NCBI GenBank assembly: GCA_003211835.1
Contig: QCRN01000007.1
Span: 1-64,000, forward strand
Length of the DNA stretch: 64,000 bases
Origin: Pelagibacteraceae bacterium AG-461-B04
GTDB lineage: Bacteria > Pseudomonadota > Alphaproteobacteria > Pelagibacterales > AG-422-B15
Reading direction: 5' to 3'
The notes below the pieces were generated by a model. That model did not search any database, had not been told where the DNA came from, and was given only the letters and a program-made list of their open reading frames with translations. A program made the position numbers and the translations under genes. This document shows, one piece after another, positions 26,420-38,512 of this stretch (position 1 is the stretch's first letter; each line of letters opens with the position of its first letter).

Positions 26420-29400
26420 ATGAAAATAAATAGAGAATTTACAAGTGATAATCAATCTCCATATCAAAATATTAAATTTAAAAAGGTTTCTACAGAAATT
26501 CGAAATCCTGATGGATCCATCGTTTTTGAATTAAAGGATTTCGAAGTTCCTGAGCAATGGAGTCAAGTTGCAAGTGATATACTCTCACAAAAATATTTTA
26601 GAAAAGCTGGTGTTCCAAATAAGCTAAGGAGAACTGAAGAACGAAATGTGCCCTCCTGGCTATCACCAAGAATAGCAGACGAAGAGTCCGGTGAGCTCAA
26701 TTATTCTTCAGAAAAAAACTCTCAACAGGTTTTTGATAGATTGGCTGGAGCCTGGACATATTGGGGATGGAAAGGTGGTTATTTCTCCTCAGAAGAAGAT
26801 GCAAAAGCTTTTTTTGATGAAGTTAGATATATGTTGGCCAATCAAATGATTGCTCCTAACAGTCCTCAATGGTTCAATACAGGTTTGAACTGGGCATATG
26901 GTATAGATGGACCATCTCAAGGTCACTTTTACGTTGACCATGAAAACGGTAAGCTTACTAGATCATCTAGCTCCTATGAAAGGCCCCAACCCCATGCTTG
27001 TTTTATACAAAGCATTGATGATGATCTTGTCAATGATGGTGGTATTATGGACCTTTGGGTTAGAGAAGCTCGATTATTTAAATATGGCTCAGGAACAGGA
27101 ACAAATTTTTCTAGTTTAAGAGGTTCCACAGAAGGGCTTTCGGGTGGTGGAAAATCATCTGGCTTGATGAGCTTTCTGAAAATTGGAGATAGAGCAGCTG
27201 GAGCTATTAAGTCTGGTGGTACCACAAGAAGAGCAGCTAAAATGGTTGTTGTAGACATTGACCATCCAGATATAGAGGAGTTTATAAAGTGGAAAGTTAC
27301 AGAGGAGCAAAAAGTTGCATCCATTGTAACTGGTTCAAAAATATGCTCAAAACACCTTAAAAGCATTATGAGCGCTTGTCACAACTGTGAAGCAGATGGA
27401 GAAAGCTGCTTTGAGCCTTCAAAAAATCCTGCGCTTAAAAGAGAAATTATAGCTGCAAGGCGAAACGAAGTGCCTGAAAATTATATTCAAAGAATAATTC
27501 ATTTTGCAAAACAAGGATATAAGTCAGTAGAATTTGAAACTTATAATACTGATTGGGATTCAGAAGCATATGTAACAGTATCTGGACAAAATTCTAATAA
27601 CTCTGTGCGCGTAACAGATGAATTCCTTGATGCAGTTATGAATGACAAAGAATGGAATTTAGTTAACAGAACTGACGGTTCAATTAATAAAACTGTAAAC
27701 GCAAAAGAATTATGGGATCAGGTTGGATATTCAGCATGGGCATGTGCAGACCCTGGAATACAGTTTCATACAACTATTAATGACTGGCATACCTGTCCAG
27801 AAAGTGGTGAAATCCGTGCATCAAATCCATGTTCAGAGTATATGTTTCTAGATAACACCGCCTGTAATTTAGCATCACTCAATTTAATGACATTTATGGA
27901 TGAAAATAAGTGTCTCGATACAACTTTATTCAAGCATGCGGTCAGAGTCTGGACTCTTATACTAGAGATATCAGTTATGATGGCGCAATTTCCTTCTAAA
28001 GAAATAGCTAAATTGTCCTATGAATACCGAACTCTTGGATTGGGATATGCAAATCTAGGTGGATATCTGATGTCAAAAGGGGTTGCATACGATAGTGAAG
28101 AAGGTAGATCTAACTGTGCAGCAATAACTTCATTGATGACGGGCATATCTTATGCAACCTCAGCAGAGATTGCGTCTGAACAAGGTCCATTTCCTGGCTA
28201 TCAGCAAAATGCCAAGAATATGCTTCGCGTAATAAGAAATCATAAGAGAGCCGCCTATGGCAACACAGAAGGTTATGAAGACCTAAATATAAATCCTGTG
28301 CCATTTATTGTTGAAGATTTAAGAGATACAAATCTTGGCATGGAAGCTCAAAAAGCTTGGGACGAAGCATATGAAGGTGGCCAGAAATATGGATATAGGA
28401 ACGCTCAGACAACGGTTATAGCCCCTACTGGTACAATTGGACTAGTTATGGACTGTGATACAACTGGAATTGAACCTGATTTTGCAATGGTTAAATTTAA
28501 GAAACTTGCAGGCGGCGGATACTTTAAGATTATAAACAGAACTGTTCCAGAGGCATTAAAACAACTGCAGTATACTAATGAAGAAGTTGAAGAAACAATT
28601 AATTATGCTGTTGGATATGGGACCTTAAAAGAAGCGCCTTTCATTAATCATGAGTCACTTAAAGAAAAAGGCTTTGAAGATGAACAACTAGAGCTACTAG
28701 AACAAAACTTAAAGAATGTTTTTGATATAAGATTTTCATTTAATTCATTCACTTTAGGAAATGAATTTTGCTCTGAAAAATTAAATATCTCTGATGAACA
28801 ACTAGCAGATATGAATTTTAATATGTTGGCTTTCTTGGGTTTTTCTAATGAGGAAATAGATGAGGCTAATACATATTGTTGTGGAACAATGACTCTAGAA
28901 GGCTCTCCTTATATTAAAGAAGAGCATTTAGCTGTTTTTGACTGCGCTAATCCATGTGGAAGAATAGGTAAAAGATTTTTGTCAGTTGAAAGTCACATAA
29001 GAATGATGGCAGCCGCTCAACCGTTTATTTCAGGGGCAATCTCTAAAACAATAAACATGCCTTCCGATTCAAATGTAGAAGATTGTAACGAGGCTTACCT
29101 CCTTTCTTGGAAGCTGGGAACAAAAGCCAATGCATTATACCGAGATGGATCAAAACTAAGTCAGCCCCTTGCATCAAAATTAGTTGAAGATGAAGATATG
29201 ACAGAGTCTGACCAAATTGCTGCTGAACAAACTCAAGTTGAGAAAACAATTGCTATTGCTCAGGAAGCAGTAAATTCAATTGTTTATGGATCAAGAAATA
29301 AGGTCCCTGATAGACGAAAGGGCTACATACAAAAAGCAATTGTTGGTGGCCACAAAGTTTATCTTCATACAGGGGAATATGAAGATGGCAGTTTAGGTGA

Positions 29401-30013
29401 AATATTTATCGATATGCATAAAGAAGGTGCGTTTTTGAGAAGTTTAATGAATAATTTTGCTATAGCTATTTCTATTGGACTTCAATACGGAGTACCACTT
29501 GAGGAATATGTAGAGGCATATACATTTACGAGATTTGATCCTGCTGGAGTTGTTCAGGGAAATAATAGAATCAAAAATGCCACATCAATCCTAGATTATG
29601 TATTTAGGGAATTGGCTGTTTCTTACCTAGGCAGAAATGACCTGGCTCATGCAGACAATACTGATGTTGACTTTTCGCTTGGCACAGGTGCCGAGGAAGG
29701 AACACTTAAAAACAATGAGATACCATGGAAACTAGTTAAAAAAGTATCCAGCCAAGGTTACTTAAGGGGTCAAGATGGTCTTTCAGTAGTAAGTTCATCT
29801 GGAGATATGGGCGCTATAACTGCGGAGCAAGCAGTATCAAGTAGTAGCTCTTCATCTGCAGGTACATCAGATGTATCAATGAGTAGAGTTCAAGCAGCAA
29901 GGATGATGGGCTATGAGGGTGATGCATGCCCTGAGTGTGGTTCATTTACCTTGGTGAGAAATGGAACTTGTCTAAAATGCGATACGTGTGGAGCTACCAC
30001 AGGCTGTTCTTAA
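26420..30013 (+). CDS. nrdJ: vitamin B12-dependent (class II) ribonucleotide reductase
   Basis: NrdJ makes deoxyribonucleotides with adenosylcobalamin, independent of oxygen. The 1197-residue protein is the long alphaproteobacterial type: [12 protein letters not shown] near 140, a Cys-rich insertion (CHNC...SC, about 318-330), the [20 protein letters not shown] active-site loop near 475, NYAPTG-like [10 protein letters not shown] near 675 and a C-terminal zinc ribbon (CPEC, then CLKCDTC and CS) that delivers electrons. It implies dependence on cobalamin, either imported or made. The 3' end overlaps aspS by 4 bases (tail to tail). Confidence 0.98.
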   Translation: MKINREFTSDNQSPYQNIKFKKVSTEIRNPDGSIVFELKDFEVPEQWSQVASDILSQKYFRKAGVPNKLRRTEERNVPSWLSPRIADEESGELNYSSEKNSQQVFDRLAGAWTYWGWKGGYFSSEEDAKAFFDEVRYMLANQMIAPNSPQWFNTGLNWAYGIDGPSQGHFYVDHENGKLTRSSSSYERPQPHACFIQSIDDDLVNDGGIMDLWVREARLFKYGSGTGTNFSSLRGSTEGLSGGGKSSGLMSFLKIGDRAAGAIKSGGTTRRAAKMVVVDIDHPDIEEFIKWKVTEEQKVASIVTGSKICSKHLKSIMSACHNCEADGESCFEPSKNPALKREIIAARRNEVPENYIQRIIHFAKQGYKSVEFETYNTDWDSEAYVTVSGQNSNNSVRVTDEFLDAVMNDKEWNLVNRTDGSINKTVNAKELWDQVGYSAWACADPGIQFHTTINDWHTCPESGEIRASNPCSEYMFLDNTACNLASLNLMTFMDENKCLDTTLFKHAVRVWTLILEISVMMAQFPSKEIAKLSYEYRTLGLGYANLGGYLMSKGVAYDSEEGRSNCAAITSLMTGISYATSAEIASEQGPFPGYQQNAKNMLRVIRNHKRAAYGNTEGYEDLNINPVPFIVEDLRDTNLGMEAQKAWDEAYEGGQKYGYRNAQTTVIAPTGTIGLVMDCDTTGIEPDFAMVKFKKLAGGGYFKIINRTVPEALKQLQYTNEEVEETINYAVGYGTLKEAPFINHESLKEKGFEDEQLELLEQNLKNVFDIRFSFNSFTLGNEFCSEKLNISDEQLADMNFNMLAFLGFSNEEIDEANTYCCGTMTLEGSPYIKEEHLAVFDCANPCGRIGKRFLSVESHIRMMAAAQPFISGAISKTINMPSDSNVEDCNEAYLLSWKLGTKANALYRDGSKLSQPLASKLVEDEDMTESDQIAAEQTQVEKTIAIAQEAVNSIVYGSRNKVPDRRKGYIQKAIVGGHKVYLHTGEYEDGSLGEIFIDMHKEGAFLRSLMNNFAIAISIGLQYGVPLEEYVEAYTFTRFDPAGVVQGNNRIKNATSILDYVFRELAVSYLGRNDLAHADNTDVDFSLGTGAEEGTLKNNEIPWKLVKKVSSQGYLRGQDGLSVVSSSGDMGAITAEQAVSSSSSSSAGTSDVSMSRVQAARMMGYEGDACPECGSFTLVRNGTCLKCDTCGATTGCS

Positions 30014-31809
30014 TCTTCTTCGGTAGGTACTACTTTTAGGCTCAACTCATCTAAAGTCTTATCATCGACCTCTGCAGGCGCAAGCATCATGAGGTCTTGT
30101 GCCTGTTGATTCATAGGGAATAAGATTACCTCCCTAATATTTTTTTCTTGAGCAAGTAGCATTACGATCCTGTCAATCCCTGGGGCTATACCCCCATGAG
30201 GGGGCACACCATAAGAAAAGGCGTTAATCATTCCCCCAAATTTATCTTGTACTTGTTTCTTAGTATAACCACTTATTTCAAAAGCTTTGTACATAATTTC
30301 TGGTATATGATTTCTAATGGCTCCAGATGATAGCTCGATGCCATTGCAAACAATATCATATTGATATCCCAGAACATCTAAAGGATCACTATTTTCTAAT
30401 GCTTCTAATCCACCTTGTGGCATAGAAAATGGGTTATGACTAAAATCAATTTTACCTGTGTCCCTATCCTGCTCGTACATTGGAAAATCTACAATCCAAC
30501 AAAATTTAAATACATCTTTTTCGATAAGATCAAGAATTTCTCCGATTTTATTTCTTGCTGCTGCAGCAATATCATATACGGACTTATCTTTATCGCATGC
30601 AAAGAATATAGAGTCTCCTGAGTTTAAATTTGCTTTTTTAGCAATTTCTAATTGAATATTGCTTGGTATAAACTTTGCAATTGGGCCTTTTCCAATAAGT
30701 ATGCCATCTACTTCTTCAAAAATAATATAGCCAAGACCGGGGGCACTCATTTCTTTTTTCGCCCAATTGTTTAAGTTGTCAAAAAAACTTCTTGGTTGCA
30801 TTGAAGATTTTGGTGCAGGTATCCCTAGTACTCGCCCACCAGCATCTATAACTTTTTTAAAAGCTTTGAATTCAACATTATCATCAGAAAATTCTTGAGT
30901 AATATCACATACCTCAATTGGATTTCTTAAATCTGGTTTGTCTGTTGCATACTTTTTCATTGCTTCTTTGTAGGTAATTCTTGGAAAAGGCAAATCAGTC
31001 ACTTTAAAATTTGAAAACTTTTTAAATACTGAAGATAAAACTGGTTCAATAGCATTAAATACATCATCTTGCTCAACAAATGCCATTTCCATGTCTAATT
31101 GATAAAATTCGCCAGGACTCCTATCGGCTCTGGCATCTTCATCTCTAAAACAAGGAGCAACTTGAAAATATTTATCAAAACCCCCAGCCATTATTAATTG
31201 TTTAAATTGTTGAGGCGCTTGAGGTAAGGCGTAAAATTTTCCAGGATGAATTCTGCTTGGAACAAGATAATCTCTAGCACCTTCTGGACTTGATGCAGTT
31301 AAAATGGGTGTCTGCATTTCAAGAAAACCGGCCTCGGACATTAACTTTCTTATATGGGAAATAATAGATGATCTTAATACAATGTTGCTATGCAATTCTT
31401 CTCTTCTAATGTCTAAAAATCTATACTTTAATCTTATTTCTTCAGGATAATCATTTTCACCGAATACAGGCATTGGTAACTCATTTGCTGCAGAAAGAAC
31501 TTCTAACGCATCAACAGAAATCTCAATTTTACCAGTTACTAGGGACTCATTGATGGTTTCTATATCACGCTTAATAACTTTACCATTTATTTTAATTACG
31601 GATTCAGCCCTTAGGCTTTCAAATTCTTTTAATAGCTTTGTATTTGTTTTTTCAATGACACACTGAGTTACACCATAATGGTCTCGCAAATCAACAAACA
31701 AGACATTACCATGGTCTCGCTTGCGATTAATCCATCCAGCGAGTATGACGTCTTTATTTTCATCGCTTTCTTTTAACTCGTTACAATTATGTGTTCTATA
31801 TTTTTCCAT
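30010..31809 (-). CDS. aspS: aspartyl-tRNA synthetase
   Basis: This 599-residue class II synthetase of the bacterial type has an OB-fold anticodon-binding domain (about 1-105), motif 2 ([20 protein letters not shown]), a GAD insertion domain (about 285-420) and motif 3 ([14 protein letters not shown]). Whether it also charges tRNA-Asn (as in bacteria without AsnRS) cannot be told from the window. It is divergent from rnd across 33 bases. Confidence 0.98.
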   Translation of the reverse strand: MEKYRTHNCNELKESDENKDVILAGWINRKRDHGNVLFVDLRDHYGVTQCVIEKTNTKLLKEFESLRAESVIKINGKVIKRDIETINESLVTGKIEISVDALEVLSAANELPMPVFGENDYPEEIRLKYRFLDIRREELHSNIVLRSSIISHIRKLMSEAGFLEMQTPILTASSPEGARDYLVPSRIHPGKFYALPQAPQQFKQLIMAGGFDKYFQVAPCFRDEDARADRSPGEFYQLDMEMAFVEQDDVFNAIEPVLSSVFKKFSNFKVTDLPFPRITYKEAMKKYATDKPDLRNPIEVCDITQEFSDDNVEFKAFKKVIDAGGRVLGIPAPKSSMQPRSFFDNLNNWAKKEMSAPGLGYIIFEEVDGILIGKGPIAKFIPSNIQLEIAKKANLNSGDSIFFACDKDKSVYDIAAAARNKIGEILDLIEKDVFKFCWIVDFPMYEQDRDTGKIDFSHNPFSMPQGGLEALENSDPLDVLGYQYDIVCNGIELSSGAIRNHIPEIMYKAFEISGYTKKQVQDKFGGMINAFSYGVPPHGGIAPGIDRIVMLLAQEKNIREVILFPMNQQAQDLMMLAPAEVDDKTLDELSLKVVPTEED

Positions 31810-31842
31810 GCTTTAAATTCAAGTTCATATATAGTTTGATTT

Positions 31843-32685
31843 ATGAAAATAGTCCAAGACAATAAATCTCTCAAAAATCTATGCAAATTACTAAAAAAAC
31901 AGAAAGTTATATATCTAGATACTGAGTTTAAAAGAGACAGAACATACTGGCCGAAATTATGTACTATTCAATTTAAAACACAGCGAAACGTATATTTGGT
32001 GGACATGCTTCTAATTGAGCAAATGAATATGAATACACTAAAAGAAATATTAATAGACAAAAAGTTAAGAAAAGTGATTCATTCAGCTAAGCAAGATATT
32101 GAGGCAATTAATTACGCTTTAGATATCAAGATCGAAAACATTTTTGACACTCAAATAGCCTATAATGTACTTCATGGAGGCGATGAAATTGGCTATACAA
32201 ATTTAGTAGAAAAACTTTTTAAAATAAAATTGTCTAAAAAGTATCAAGTTTCAGATTGGGAATCAAGACCACTTAGTAAAAATCAGCTAGCATATGCAGA
32301 AAATGATGTTTTATATTTACCAAGAATTTATACTTATCTAATTAATTTTATAAAAAAAAGAAACTTAATTAATAAAATTAATAATAAAAACCACGAACTA
32401 ACTGAGAATAATGACATTTATAATCCAAAGTTTGCATATAAAAAAGTTAAAATCAAAAATTTTAGTCAAAAAGAAAAAACTCTACTAAAAAAATATTTTA
32501 AATGGAGAGAAGTCTGTGCACAAAACCTAAATATACCCAGGAACTGGGTTATTTCAGATAAAAATCTAATAAAAGCATCTAAAGGTAAAGAGGTTGGTTT
32601 AGAGAAAAATAAAAAAATGCACAATCAGCAACTAAGTAAATTTAGTGATTATATTAATTCAAAAAATCTCTCAAAAAAGGAATAG
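31843..32685 (+). CDS. rnd: ribonuclease D
   Basis: The 280-residue DEDDy exonuclease trims tRNA 3' ends. Exo I is YLDTEF (Asp26, Glu28), exo II is HSAKQDIEA and exo III is YAENDVLYL with Tyr and Asp. The C-terminal part has only one HRDC-like helical region, so it is shorter than the E. coli enzyme (about 375), as often in Alphaproteobacteria. Its last 32 bases overlap the convergent hda gene. Confidence 0.9.
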   Translation: MKIVQDNKSLKNLCKLLKKQKVIYLDTEFKRDRTYWPKLCTIQFKTQRNVYLVDMLLIEQMNMNTLKEILIDKKLRKVIHSAKQDIEAINYALDIKIENIFDTQIAYNVLHGGDEIGYTNLVEKLFKIKLSKKYQVSDWESRPLSKNQLAYAENDVLYLPRIYTYLINFIKKRNLINKINNKNHELTENNDIYNPKFAYKKVKIKNFSQKEKTLLKKYFKWREVCAQNLNIPRNWVISDKNLIKASKGKEVGLEKNKKMHNQQLSKFSDYINSKNLSKKE

Positions 32686-33307
32686 TAATCTTGCTTTTAG
32701 TTTGCATGGAAGAAAAATTAATTTTTTCCATAAATTGATATAGTTTGGAATAATCTCTTTCGACTCGTTTAGTGAGATATTCTATTACATTTGTTTCTAC
32801 TTTTAATTGAAGATCACTAAAGAACTTAACTATTAAGATTTTTATTAGTCTATCATCTGGATCATCTATATAAGAAGAAGTAAATGAGTTAAATCTTGAC
32901 CTTAAATCATTTAGTGAAATTTTAAAGTTAGAGTCTGTGTCAACTGAACAAAGTATTTTAAATTTCTTGAGCACTAAATTATTGTAAAAATGAAAAAAAT
33001 CATTTTCTCTCTCCACTTTGAGATGATGTAAATCATCAATTGCATAACTACAGCTAGATGATAAATTTTTCCAATTACTTACCTCATTGCAATTAAGAAA
33101 AGTAGCGTTATTGTTGGCTATCCATATTTTTAATAAGTGCGTCTTCCCAGATTTTGACTTACCATAGATAACCGCTGAACCATTGAACCAATTATTTGTT
33201 TCATTAAGTAAAGATGAAACTTGCTGGTTACTTTCACTAATAAAAAAATCATTAGGATCAAAATTTTCGACTTTGCCTAAATCAAAAACTAACTGGCCTT
33301 TATTCAT
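32654..33307 (-). CDS. hda: Hda/HdaA-like DnaA-related ATPase
   Basis: The 217-residue protein starts with a sliding-clamp binding motif (GQLVFDLG, residues 4-11) followed by a short AAA+ domain: P-loop GKSKSGKTHLL, Walker B YAIDDLHHL, arginine finger in DLRSRF and sensor II region. Hda proteins stimulate ATP hydrolysis by DnaA and limit replication initiation. The neighbour pgsA and its position match alphaproteobacterial hdaA loci. Confidence 0.9.
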   Translation of the reverse strand: MNKGQLVFDLGKVENFDPNDFFISESNQQVSSLLNETNNWFNGSAVIYGKSKSGKTHLLKIWIANNNATFLNCNEVSNWKNLSSSCSYAIDDLHHLKVERENDFFHFYNNLVLKKFKILCSVDTDSNFKISLNDLRSRFNSFTSSYIDDPDDRLIKILIVKFFSDLQLKVETNVIEYLTKRVERDYSKLYQFMEKINFSSMQTKSKITIPFLRDFLN

Positions 33308-33853
33308 CTAATTAATACTTTCCATCCAATATCTTATATAAATTAACAACGATATTAATGTAGTAATTACAACAATCCCAATCAGTAATTCAATTAACCT
33401 TATCTCATTTATCAAATTTTCAAATCCTGCTGTATTGCCTAATAATGTAGCTATAACTAAAGAAAATTGAAAAAAAGTGTTCCACTTACTTACTTTGCTA
33501 GTTTTTAATTTAATTTTTATTCCTGCAAAAAATGTTATTACAAAAGAACCTAAAATAATAATATCCCTTGATATGACTAGGATGATGATAAAAACTGGTA
33601 GAAGATTTGCTGTTCCGATTAATATATAGATTGAAATTACAAATGCTTTATCAGCAATAGCATCTAAATAGGAACCCAATTCACTTTCCGCCTTTAAAGA
33701 TCTAGCTATTAATCCATCGAAAAAATCACTAACAGCAATAAGGATTGTAAAAATAGCTGCATAAAAAAATAAATCAATTAATAACAACCAAGCTACGATG
33801 GGAATAGTTATTAATCTAGATATTGACAATAAATTTGGAATATTCTTAATCAT
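33308..33853 (-). CDS. pgsA: CDP-alcohol phosphatidyltransferase (PgsA-like)
   Basis: The 181-residue integral membrane protein has the CDP-alcohol phosphotransferase motif D-x2-DG-x2-AR-x8-G-x3-D-x3-D (SDFFDGLIARSLKAESELGS, then YLDAIADK) at about 41-68 and several membrane helices. Most likely it makes phosphatidylglycerophosphate from CDP-diacylglycerol and glycerol 3-phosphate; other alcohol acceptors are possible. It lies between DUF2066 (8-base overlap) and hda (directly adjacent). Confidence 0.85.
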   Translation of the reverse strand: MIKNIPNLLSISRLITIPIVAWLLLIDLFFYAAIFTILIAVSDFFDGLIARSLKAESELGSYLDAIADKAFVISIYILIGTANLLPVFIIILVISRDIIILGSFVITFFAGIKIKLKTSKVSKWNTFFQFSLVIATLLGNTAGFENLINEIRLIELLIGIVVITTLISLLIYIRYWMESIN

Positions 33854-34922
33854 ACAAGCTAATTTTATAGTAAGGACCCATATTAGCTACTTCAATATTA
33901 TTTTGAGACATTATTAATTCTAACTTATTATTGTTGCCAGAAAAATTAATAACACCTTCAACCTTTGAAAGATCAAATGAAGTGACGTGGAAGGAGTTAA
34001 GCAACTCTAAAGTTTCTAGTTTAGTTCTTAGTTTTACCCAATCATCGATTGAATTAATATCATAAACAAAATTATACAAAAACTTATCGTTCGATTGTTT
34101 TGTTATATCAATCCAAACTGATAATAATTCAGAATTAATATCTTTAATAATTTGATCAAAAATATCATCTTTGTAAAAGCTATTTTCTTCTATGAATGTT
34201 TTTCTAAATACATTTTCTTTATTATTGACTATGAGCTTAATAATAATATCAAATTTGATTTTATTATTTTCAATATTAGTTGGATTACACCAAATCAATA
34301 TAGAGTCCTTGTTATCACTCACTAGATTTAAATTCAATCCCTCCAGGAATGTTACTAATTCTAACTGATACATTTCAGATGAAGAAAAAGTCCTTACGTT
34401 CAGATTAATTTTACTTCCAATATTACTTATTTTTTTCCATTCTGTGTTCCAACTATTAAATAATGTAAAGAACTCAAAGTGGTTTGAAAATGCAATATAG
34501 GCAATTATGTCTTTTGAGCGCAGTTCTGAATATGTTAATGAGCGAGATTCATAAAATTCTCTAACTTTAAATGGACTAAAATAAACATTAAAGCTCCCGC
34601 TATAAGTTTCAGATGATATTTTTTCATCAATAAACTCAATACTCTCTACTAAATATTCATAATTAATATCATTTAATTTAATAATTTGGTTGAAATCACT
34701 TGGTGCCAGAAGTTTTTTTGAAACTTTCTCAAATGCTAATTTTTCTGCTTTTGAAATTGCTAGATTTCTTACGTTTGAATTATTAACATATGGAATATTC
34801 ACTTCAATATTCATTTCTGAAAAAAATAAATCGTCATTAGCCATAACGGGAAAATTAAAAAATAAGATTAAAATAACAGCGAGCAACTGTTTAATATGTT
34901 TAGCGAAAAATTGATAAATCAT
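33846..34922 (-). CDS. DUF2066 exported protein
   Basis: The approximately 358-residue product has a signal peptide (KQLLAVILILFFNFPVMA) and a body resembling DUF2066 proteins, a conserved alphaproteobacterial and gammaproteobacterial family near pgsA and purM. The function is unknown. I chose ATG 34922; a further ATG at 34937 overlaps the purM start codon. Divergent from purM with starts 16 bases apart, so each promoter lies within the other gene's 5' end. Confidence 0.82.
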   Translation of the reverse strand: MIYQFFAKHIKQLLAVILILFFNFPVMANDDLFFSEMNIEVNIPYVNNSNVRNLAISKAEKLAFEKVSKKLLAPSDFNQIIKLNDINYEYLVESIEFIDEKISSETYSGSFNVYFSPFKVREFYESRSLTYSELRSKDIIAYIAFSNHFEFFTLFNSWNTEWKKISNIGSKINLNVRTFSSSEMYQLELVTFLEGLNLNLVSDNKDSILIWCNPTNIENNKIKFDIIIKLIVNNKENVFRKTFIEENSFYKDDIFDQIIKDINSELLSVWIDITKQSNDKFLYNFVYDINSIDDWVKLRTKLETLELLNSFHVTSFDLSKVEGVINFSGNNNKLELIMSQNNIEVANMGPYYKISLYD

Positions 34923-34937
34923 ATATATAGTAGACAA

Positions 34938-35984
34938 ATGAAAAAATTATCATACTCAAGTTCTGGTGTAAGTATCAACAAAGGAAATGAGTTTGTAAGC
35001 AAAATTAGCAACTTAATCAAAAAAGATAAAGGTCTTATTAAGACTGAAATTGGAGGATTTTCAGGTCAATTCCCCTTAAGCACTAAAATTAAAAAGCCTA
35101 TACTAGTTGGAGCAACAGATGGCGTAGGAACAAAAATTCAAATTGCAGAGGAATTGAATGACCATAAAACAATTGGCATAGATTTAGTAGCTATGTGCGT
35201 GAATGACTTGATTGTTGATAAAGCAACTCCATTATTTTTTTTAGACTACATCTCAACTGGAAAATTAAATGTATCCAAAGGTGTTGATATAATTAAAGGG
35301 ATTATAAAGGGATGTAAAATTTCACATTGTGCTTTACTTGGTGGTGAAACAGCCGAGCATCCAGGATATGATACTAAGGAAAAATATGATTTAGCTGGTT
35401 TTTGTGTTGGAGTAAAAAGTGGTATTTCGAAGAAAGTTTTACAATTAAAAAAAAGTGATCTTATCATCGGAATTGAGTCATCTGGAGTTCACTCCAATGG
35501 CTTTTCACTCATCCGTAAAATTATAAAAGATAATAATATTAGTCTAAAAGAGAAAATCATCAAAAATAGTACATTAGGGAAAATATTATTAAAGCCAACG
35601 CGTATTTATGTTGATGTAATTCTTGATCTTTTTAGCAAAAATCTTATTAAGACTTGTTCACACATTACTGGTGGCGGTATAACCGAAAACTTGCCCAGGT
35701 CAATCAGTAAAAATACCAAGGCAGTAATAGATTTGAATAAATGGAAACTTCCAGCAATATTTAAATGGATTAGTAGTTTTAATGTATCTCAAAATGAAAT
35801 GTTGAGAACATTTAATTGTGGCTATGGAATGGTAATTATAATTGATGAAAAAAATCTCAGTAAAGTTAGAAAAATAATAACAAAATATAAATTAAAATCT
35901 GATATAATTGGTAATATTGACATAAAAAAAACTGCTAGAGAAAAAAGTATAGAATTTATAGGAAGACTTGATTTCAATGAATAA
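34938..35984 (+). CDS. purM: phosphoribosylformylglycinamidine cyclo-ligase (AIR synthase)
   Basis: PurM closes the imidazole ring in purine synthesis (FGAM to AIR). The 348-residue protein has VGATDGVGTK near residue 60, the LGGETAEHPG motif and HITGGGITENLPR near 245. I chose ATG 34938; the frame is open upstream to an ATG at 34896, which lies in the divergent DUF2066 gene. It overlaps purN by 8 bases. Confidence 0.97.
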   Translation: MKKLSYSSSGVSINKGNEFVSKISNLIKKDKGLIKTEIGGFSGQFPLSTKIKKPILVGATDGVGTKIQIAEELNDHKTIGIDLVAMCVNDLIVDKATPLFFLDYISTGKLNVSKGVDIIKGIIKGCKISHCALLGGETAEHPGYDTKEKYDLAGFCVGVKSGISKKVLQLKKSDLIIGIESSGVHSNGFSLIRKIIKDNNISLKEKIIKNSTLGKILLKPTRIYVDVILDLFSKNLIKTCSHITGGGITENLPRSISKNTKAVIDLNKWKLPAIFKWISSFNVSQNEMLRTFNCGYGMVIIIDEKNLSKVRKIITKYKLKSDIIGNIDIKKTAREKSIEFIGRLDFNE

Positions 35985-36549
35985 AAAACCTATTGGGGTT
36001 TTTATATCAGGCAGAGGTTCTAACTTAGAATCGATTATCAATGCTTGCAAAGATGAAAACTTTCCAGCAAAAGTTGCATGTGTTTTTTCTGACAATGCTA
36101 ATGCAGCAGGTCTTCAATTTGCATCAAAAAATAATATTGATACTCATACTCTAGATTTCAATAATTTTGAAAGCAAAGGTCATTATGAAGAAGAGATTCT
36201 TAAACTACTAAAACCTTATAATATTGAGCTTATTTGTCTTGCAGGATATATGAAAATAATTACCAATAAATTAATTAGTTGTTATCCAAACAGAATAATA
36301 AACATACACCCTTCCCTTCTTCCTAAATTTAAAGGCCTTGATACTCACCAGCGTGCATTGGACGCACAAGAAGTCGAGTCAGGATGTAGTGTGCATTATG
36401 TAAACAATAAAATAGATGATGGAAGAATTATTATGCAAACCTCTGTTGTTATTGAAAAGACAGATAATGCTGATACATTAGCAAAAAAAGTTCTAAAAGC
36501 TGAACACGAACTTTACCCTGCTTCAATAATAAAATTACTTAGGAAATAA
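35977..36549 (+). CDS. purN: phosphoribosylglycinamide formyltransferase
   Basis: PurN transfers a formyl group from 10-formyl-THF to GAR in purine synthesis. The 190-residue protein shows [14 protein letters not shown] at the N terminus, the catalytic [16 protein letters not shown] (about 108-123) and DDGRIIMQ. I use ATG 35977, inside the last codons of purM; a TTG 9 bases upstream is possible. The end overlaps the convergent ndk by 11 bases. Confidence 0.97.
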   Translation: MNKKPIGVFISGRGSNLESIINACKDENFPAKVACVFSDNANAAGLQFASKNNIDTHTLDFNNFESKGHYEEEILKLLKPYNIELICLAGYMKIITNKLISCYPNRIINIHPSLLPKFKGLDTHQRALDAQEVESGCSVHYVNNKIDDGRIIMQTSVVIEKTDNADTLAKKVLKAEHELYPASIIKLLRK

Positions 36550-36961
36550 TCTCTTCTTCTGAAAAAAAATGGCCTATCTCAATTTTTGCATTTTCAAGAC
36601 TGTCAGAGCCATGAACGGAGTTTTTTTCTAGTGATAATGCATATTTTTTCCTTATCGTTCCATCAGCGGCTTCTTCAGGATTAGTAGCTCCCATAATTTC
36701 TCTATTTCTTTTTACAGCATCTTCCCCTTCGAGAACCTGAACTATAATTGGTCCAGAACACATAAAATCACACAAACTTTGAAAAAAAGGTCTCTCTTTA
36801 TGAACCTCATAAAATTGTGAAGCTTTTGCATTATCTAGCTTCAATCTCTTTGAAGCAACAATCCTCAATCCTGCATTTTCTAGCATTGCAGTGATTTCAC
36901 CTATTTTATTTCTTTCAACTGCATCTGGCTTAATAATTGAAAATGTTCTTTCATTACTCAT
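36539..36961 (-). CDS. ndk: nucleoside diphosphate kinase
   Basis: Ndk exchanges gamma-phosphates among nucleoside di- and triphosphates. The 140-residue protein opens with [15 protein letters not shown] and contains the active-site His in [12 protein letters not shown] near residue 116. Length is standard. Its ATG overlaps the stop codon of the upstream pepA by 1 base. Confidence 0.98.
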   Translation of the reverse strand: MSNERTFSIIKPDAVERNKIGEITAMLENAGLRIVASKRLKLDNAKASQFYEVHKERPFFQSLCDFMCSGPIIVQVLEGEDAVKRNREIMGATNPEEAADGTIRKKYALSLEKNSVHGSDSLENAKIEIGHFFSEEEIIS

Positions 36962-38472
36962 TATCTACCCTCATGATATTTAGATACAAATTTGTTAAGA
37001 AGCTTTACTCCAAATGCTGTTGCCCCTTTTGGAGATGTTGGTAAATTTGTTTTTGACCATGTTGTTCCAGCAATGTCTAAATGTGCCCAAGGGACCTTAT
37101 TAACAAATCTTTGTAAAAATTGAGCTGCAGTAATAGAACCCGCACCTCTTCCACTAGAAATGTTTTGCATATCTGCAATTGGGGAATTTATCATTTTGTC
37201 AAATTTATCGTGAAGTGGGAATCTCCATAACTTCTCATCTTCAATTTTGCCAGCATCTTCCAGCTGTTTACTTAATTTGTCGTTATTGGAAAATAATCCT
37301 GCATATTCGTTACCGATTGCTATAATTATTGCACCAGTTAAGGTAGCTAAATCAACCATTAACTCAGGCTTATATTTCTCCTGGGTATACCATAGAGCGT
37401 CAGCAAGTACCAATCTGCCCTCAGCGTCAGTATTTAATATCTCTATTGTTTGACCTGAATAAGATTTAACTATATCACTTGGTCTTGTTGCCATGTTTCC
37501 AATATGGTTTTCGACAAGACCTACAACACCAATTACATTAGCCTTAGCTTTCCTTAGGGCTAATGTCTTCATTAAACCAATAACAACACCTGAACCTCCC
37601 ATATCATATTTCATTTCCTCCATTCCACCTGCAGGCTTAAGTGAAACACCACCTGTATCAAATGATACTCCTTTACCTATAAATGCGATTGGTTTTTTCT
37701 TTTTGTTTTTATGACCTTTCCATTCCATGATGGCTAGTTTGGACTCATGTTCACTTCCACGACCAACACTGAGTAAAGATCCCATGCCTAATTTAGTCAT
37801 TTCTTTTTCACCAAGAATCGTAACTTTAACACCTATTTTTTCGAGTGAGGAAGCATTTTTAGCTAATTCAGGTGGTGTCATAACATTTGGAGGCTCCGTA
37901 ACAAGATTTTTGGTCATAGTTACACCCTCATGAATTGCTTTTACTGTTTCAAAGTTTTTTTCTAATCTTGAAAATTGAGAAGAGTAAATTTTGATTTGTA
38001 TTTTTTTGTTTATTTTTTTCTTATCTCTTTTGGAAAAATATTTTGTAAACTTGTAAGATGCTAATAAAAATCCTAACAGCAACTCACTTGTTGAGTTCAC
38101 GAAGCTTAATTTAGCTACACTAACTCCATCAGGATAAATGACGATATTATTTTCTTTATAAAATTTTAAAAGCGTTGATAAATTTCCTCCTAAAATTTGA
38201 AAGTCTCTATTAGAAGCGTTTTTTATATTTTTTAACTTAAATATATATATTTTTGAGAGAGCAAGGTTCTGCGGATTATGAACAATCAAATAATCAAAAT
38301 TTTTTGATTTTCTAGATTTGAATGATTCATCGGCATTAATTGTATTTGATAGGTACTTTCTTGATAACTGGTCTAATTTTTTACCATAACCTATCAATCT
38401 GCAGTTATGATCACAGAATATGATGCCTATAGCACCTTTTTCTTGTTTTAAGTTATTAAATTGAATGTCCAT
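36961..38472 (-). CDS. pepA: leucyl aminopeptidase (M17 family)
   Basis: The 503-residue cytosol aminopeptidase has the two-metal M17 centre: [16 protein letters not shown] (Lys, Asp), MKYDMGGSG and [12 protein letters not shown] with Asp and Glu (near 350-361). The N-terminal domain (about 1-160) is the usual poorly conserved one. It removes N-terminal residues from peptides. It is divergent from lptF across 40 bases, a frequent alphaproteobacterial and gammaproteobacterial arrangement. Confidence 0.97.
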   Translation of the reverse strand: MDIQFNNLKQEKGAIGIIFCDHNCRLIGYGKKLDQLSRKYLSNTINADESFKSRKSKNFDYLIVHNPQNLALSKIYIFKLKNIKNASNRDFQILGGNLSTLLKFYKENNIVIYPDGVSVAKLSFVNSTSELLLGFLLASYKFTKYFSKRDKKKINKKIQIKIYSSQFSRLEKNFETVKAIHEGVTMTKNLVTEPPNVMTPPELAKNASSLEKIGVKVTILGEKEMTKLGMGSLLSVGRGSEHESKLAIMEWKGHKNKKKKPIAFIGKGVSFDTGGVSLKPAGGMEEMKYDMGGSGVVIGLMKTLALRKAKANVIGVVGLVENHIGNMATRPSDIVKSYSGQTIEILNTDAEGRLVLADALWYTQEKYKPELMVDLATLTGAIIIAIGNEYAGLFSNNDKLSKQLEDAGKIEDEKLWRFPLHDKFDKMINSPIADMQNISSGRGAGSITAAQFLQRFVNKVPWAHLDIAGTTWSKTNLPTSPKGATAFGVKLLNKFVSKYHEGR

Positions 38473-38512
38473 ACATATATACCTTTAACAAAATATTGAT
38501 ATAATTGAGAAA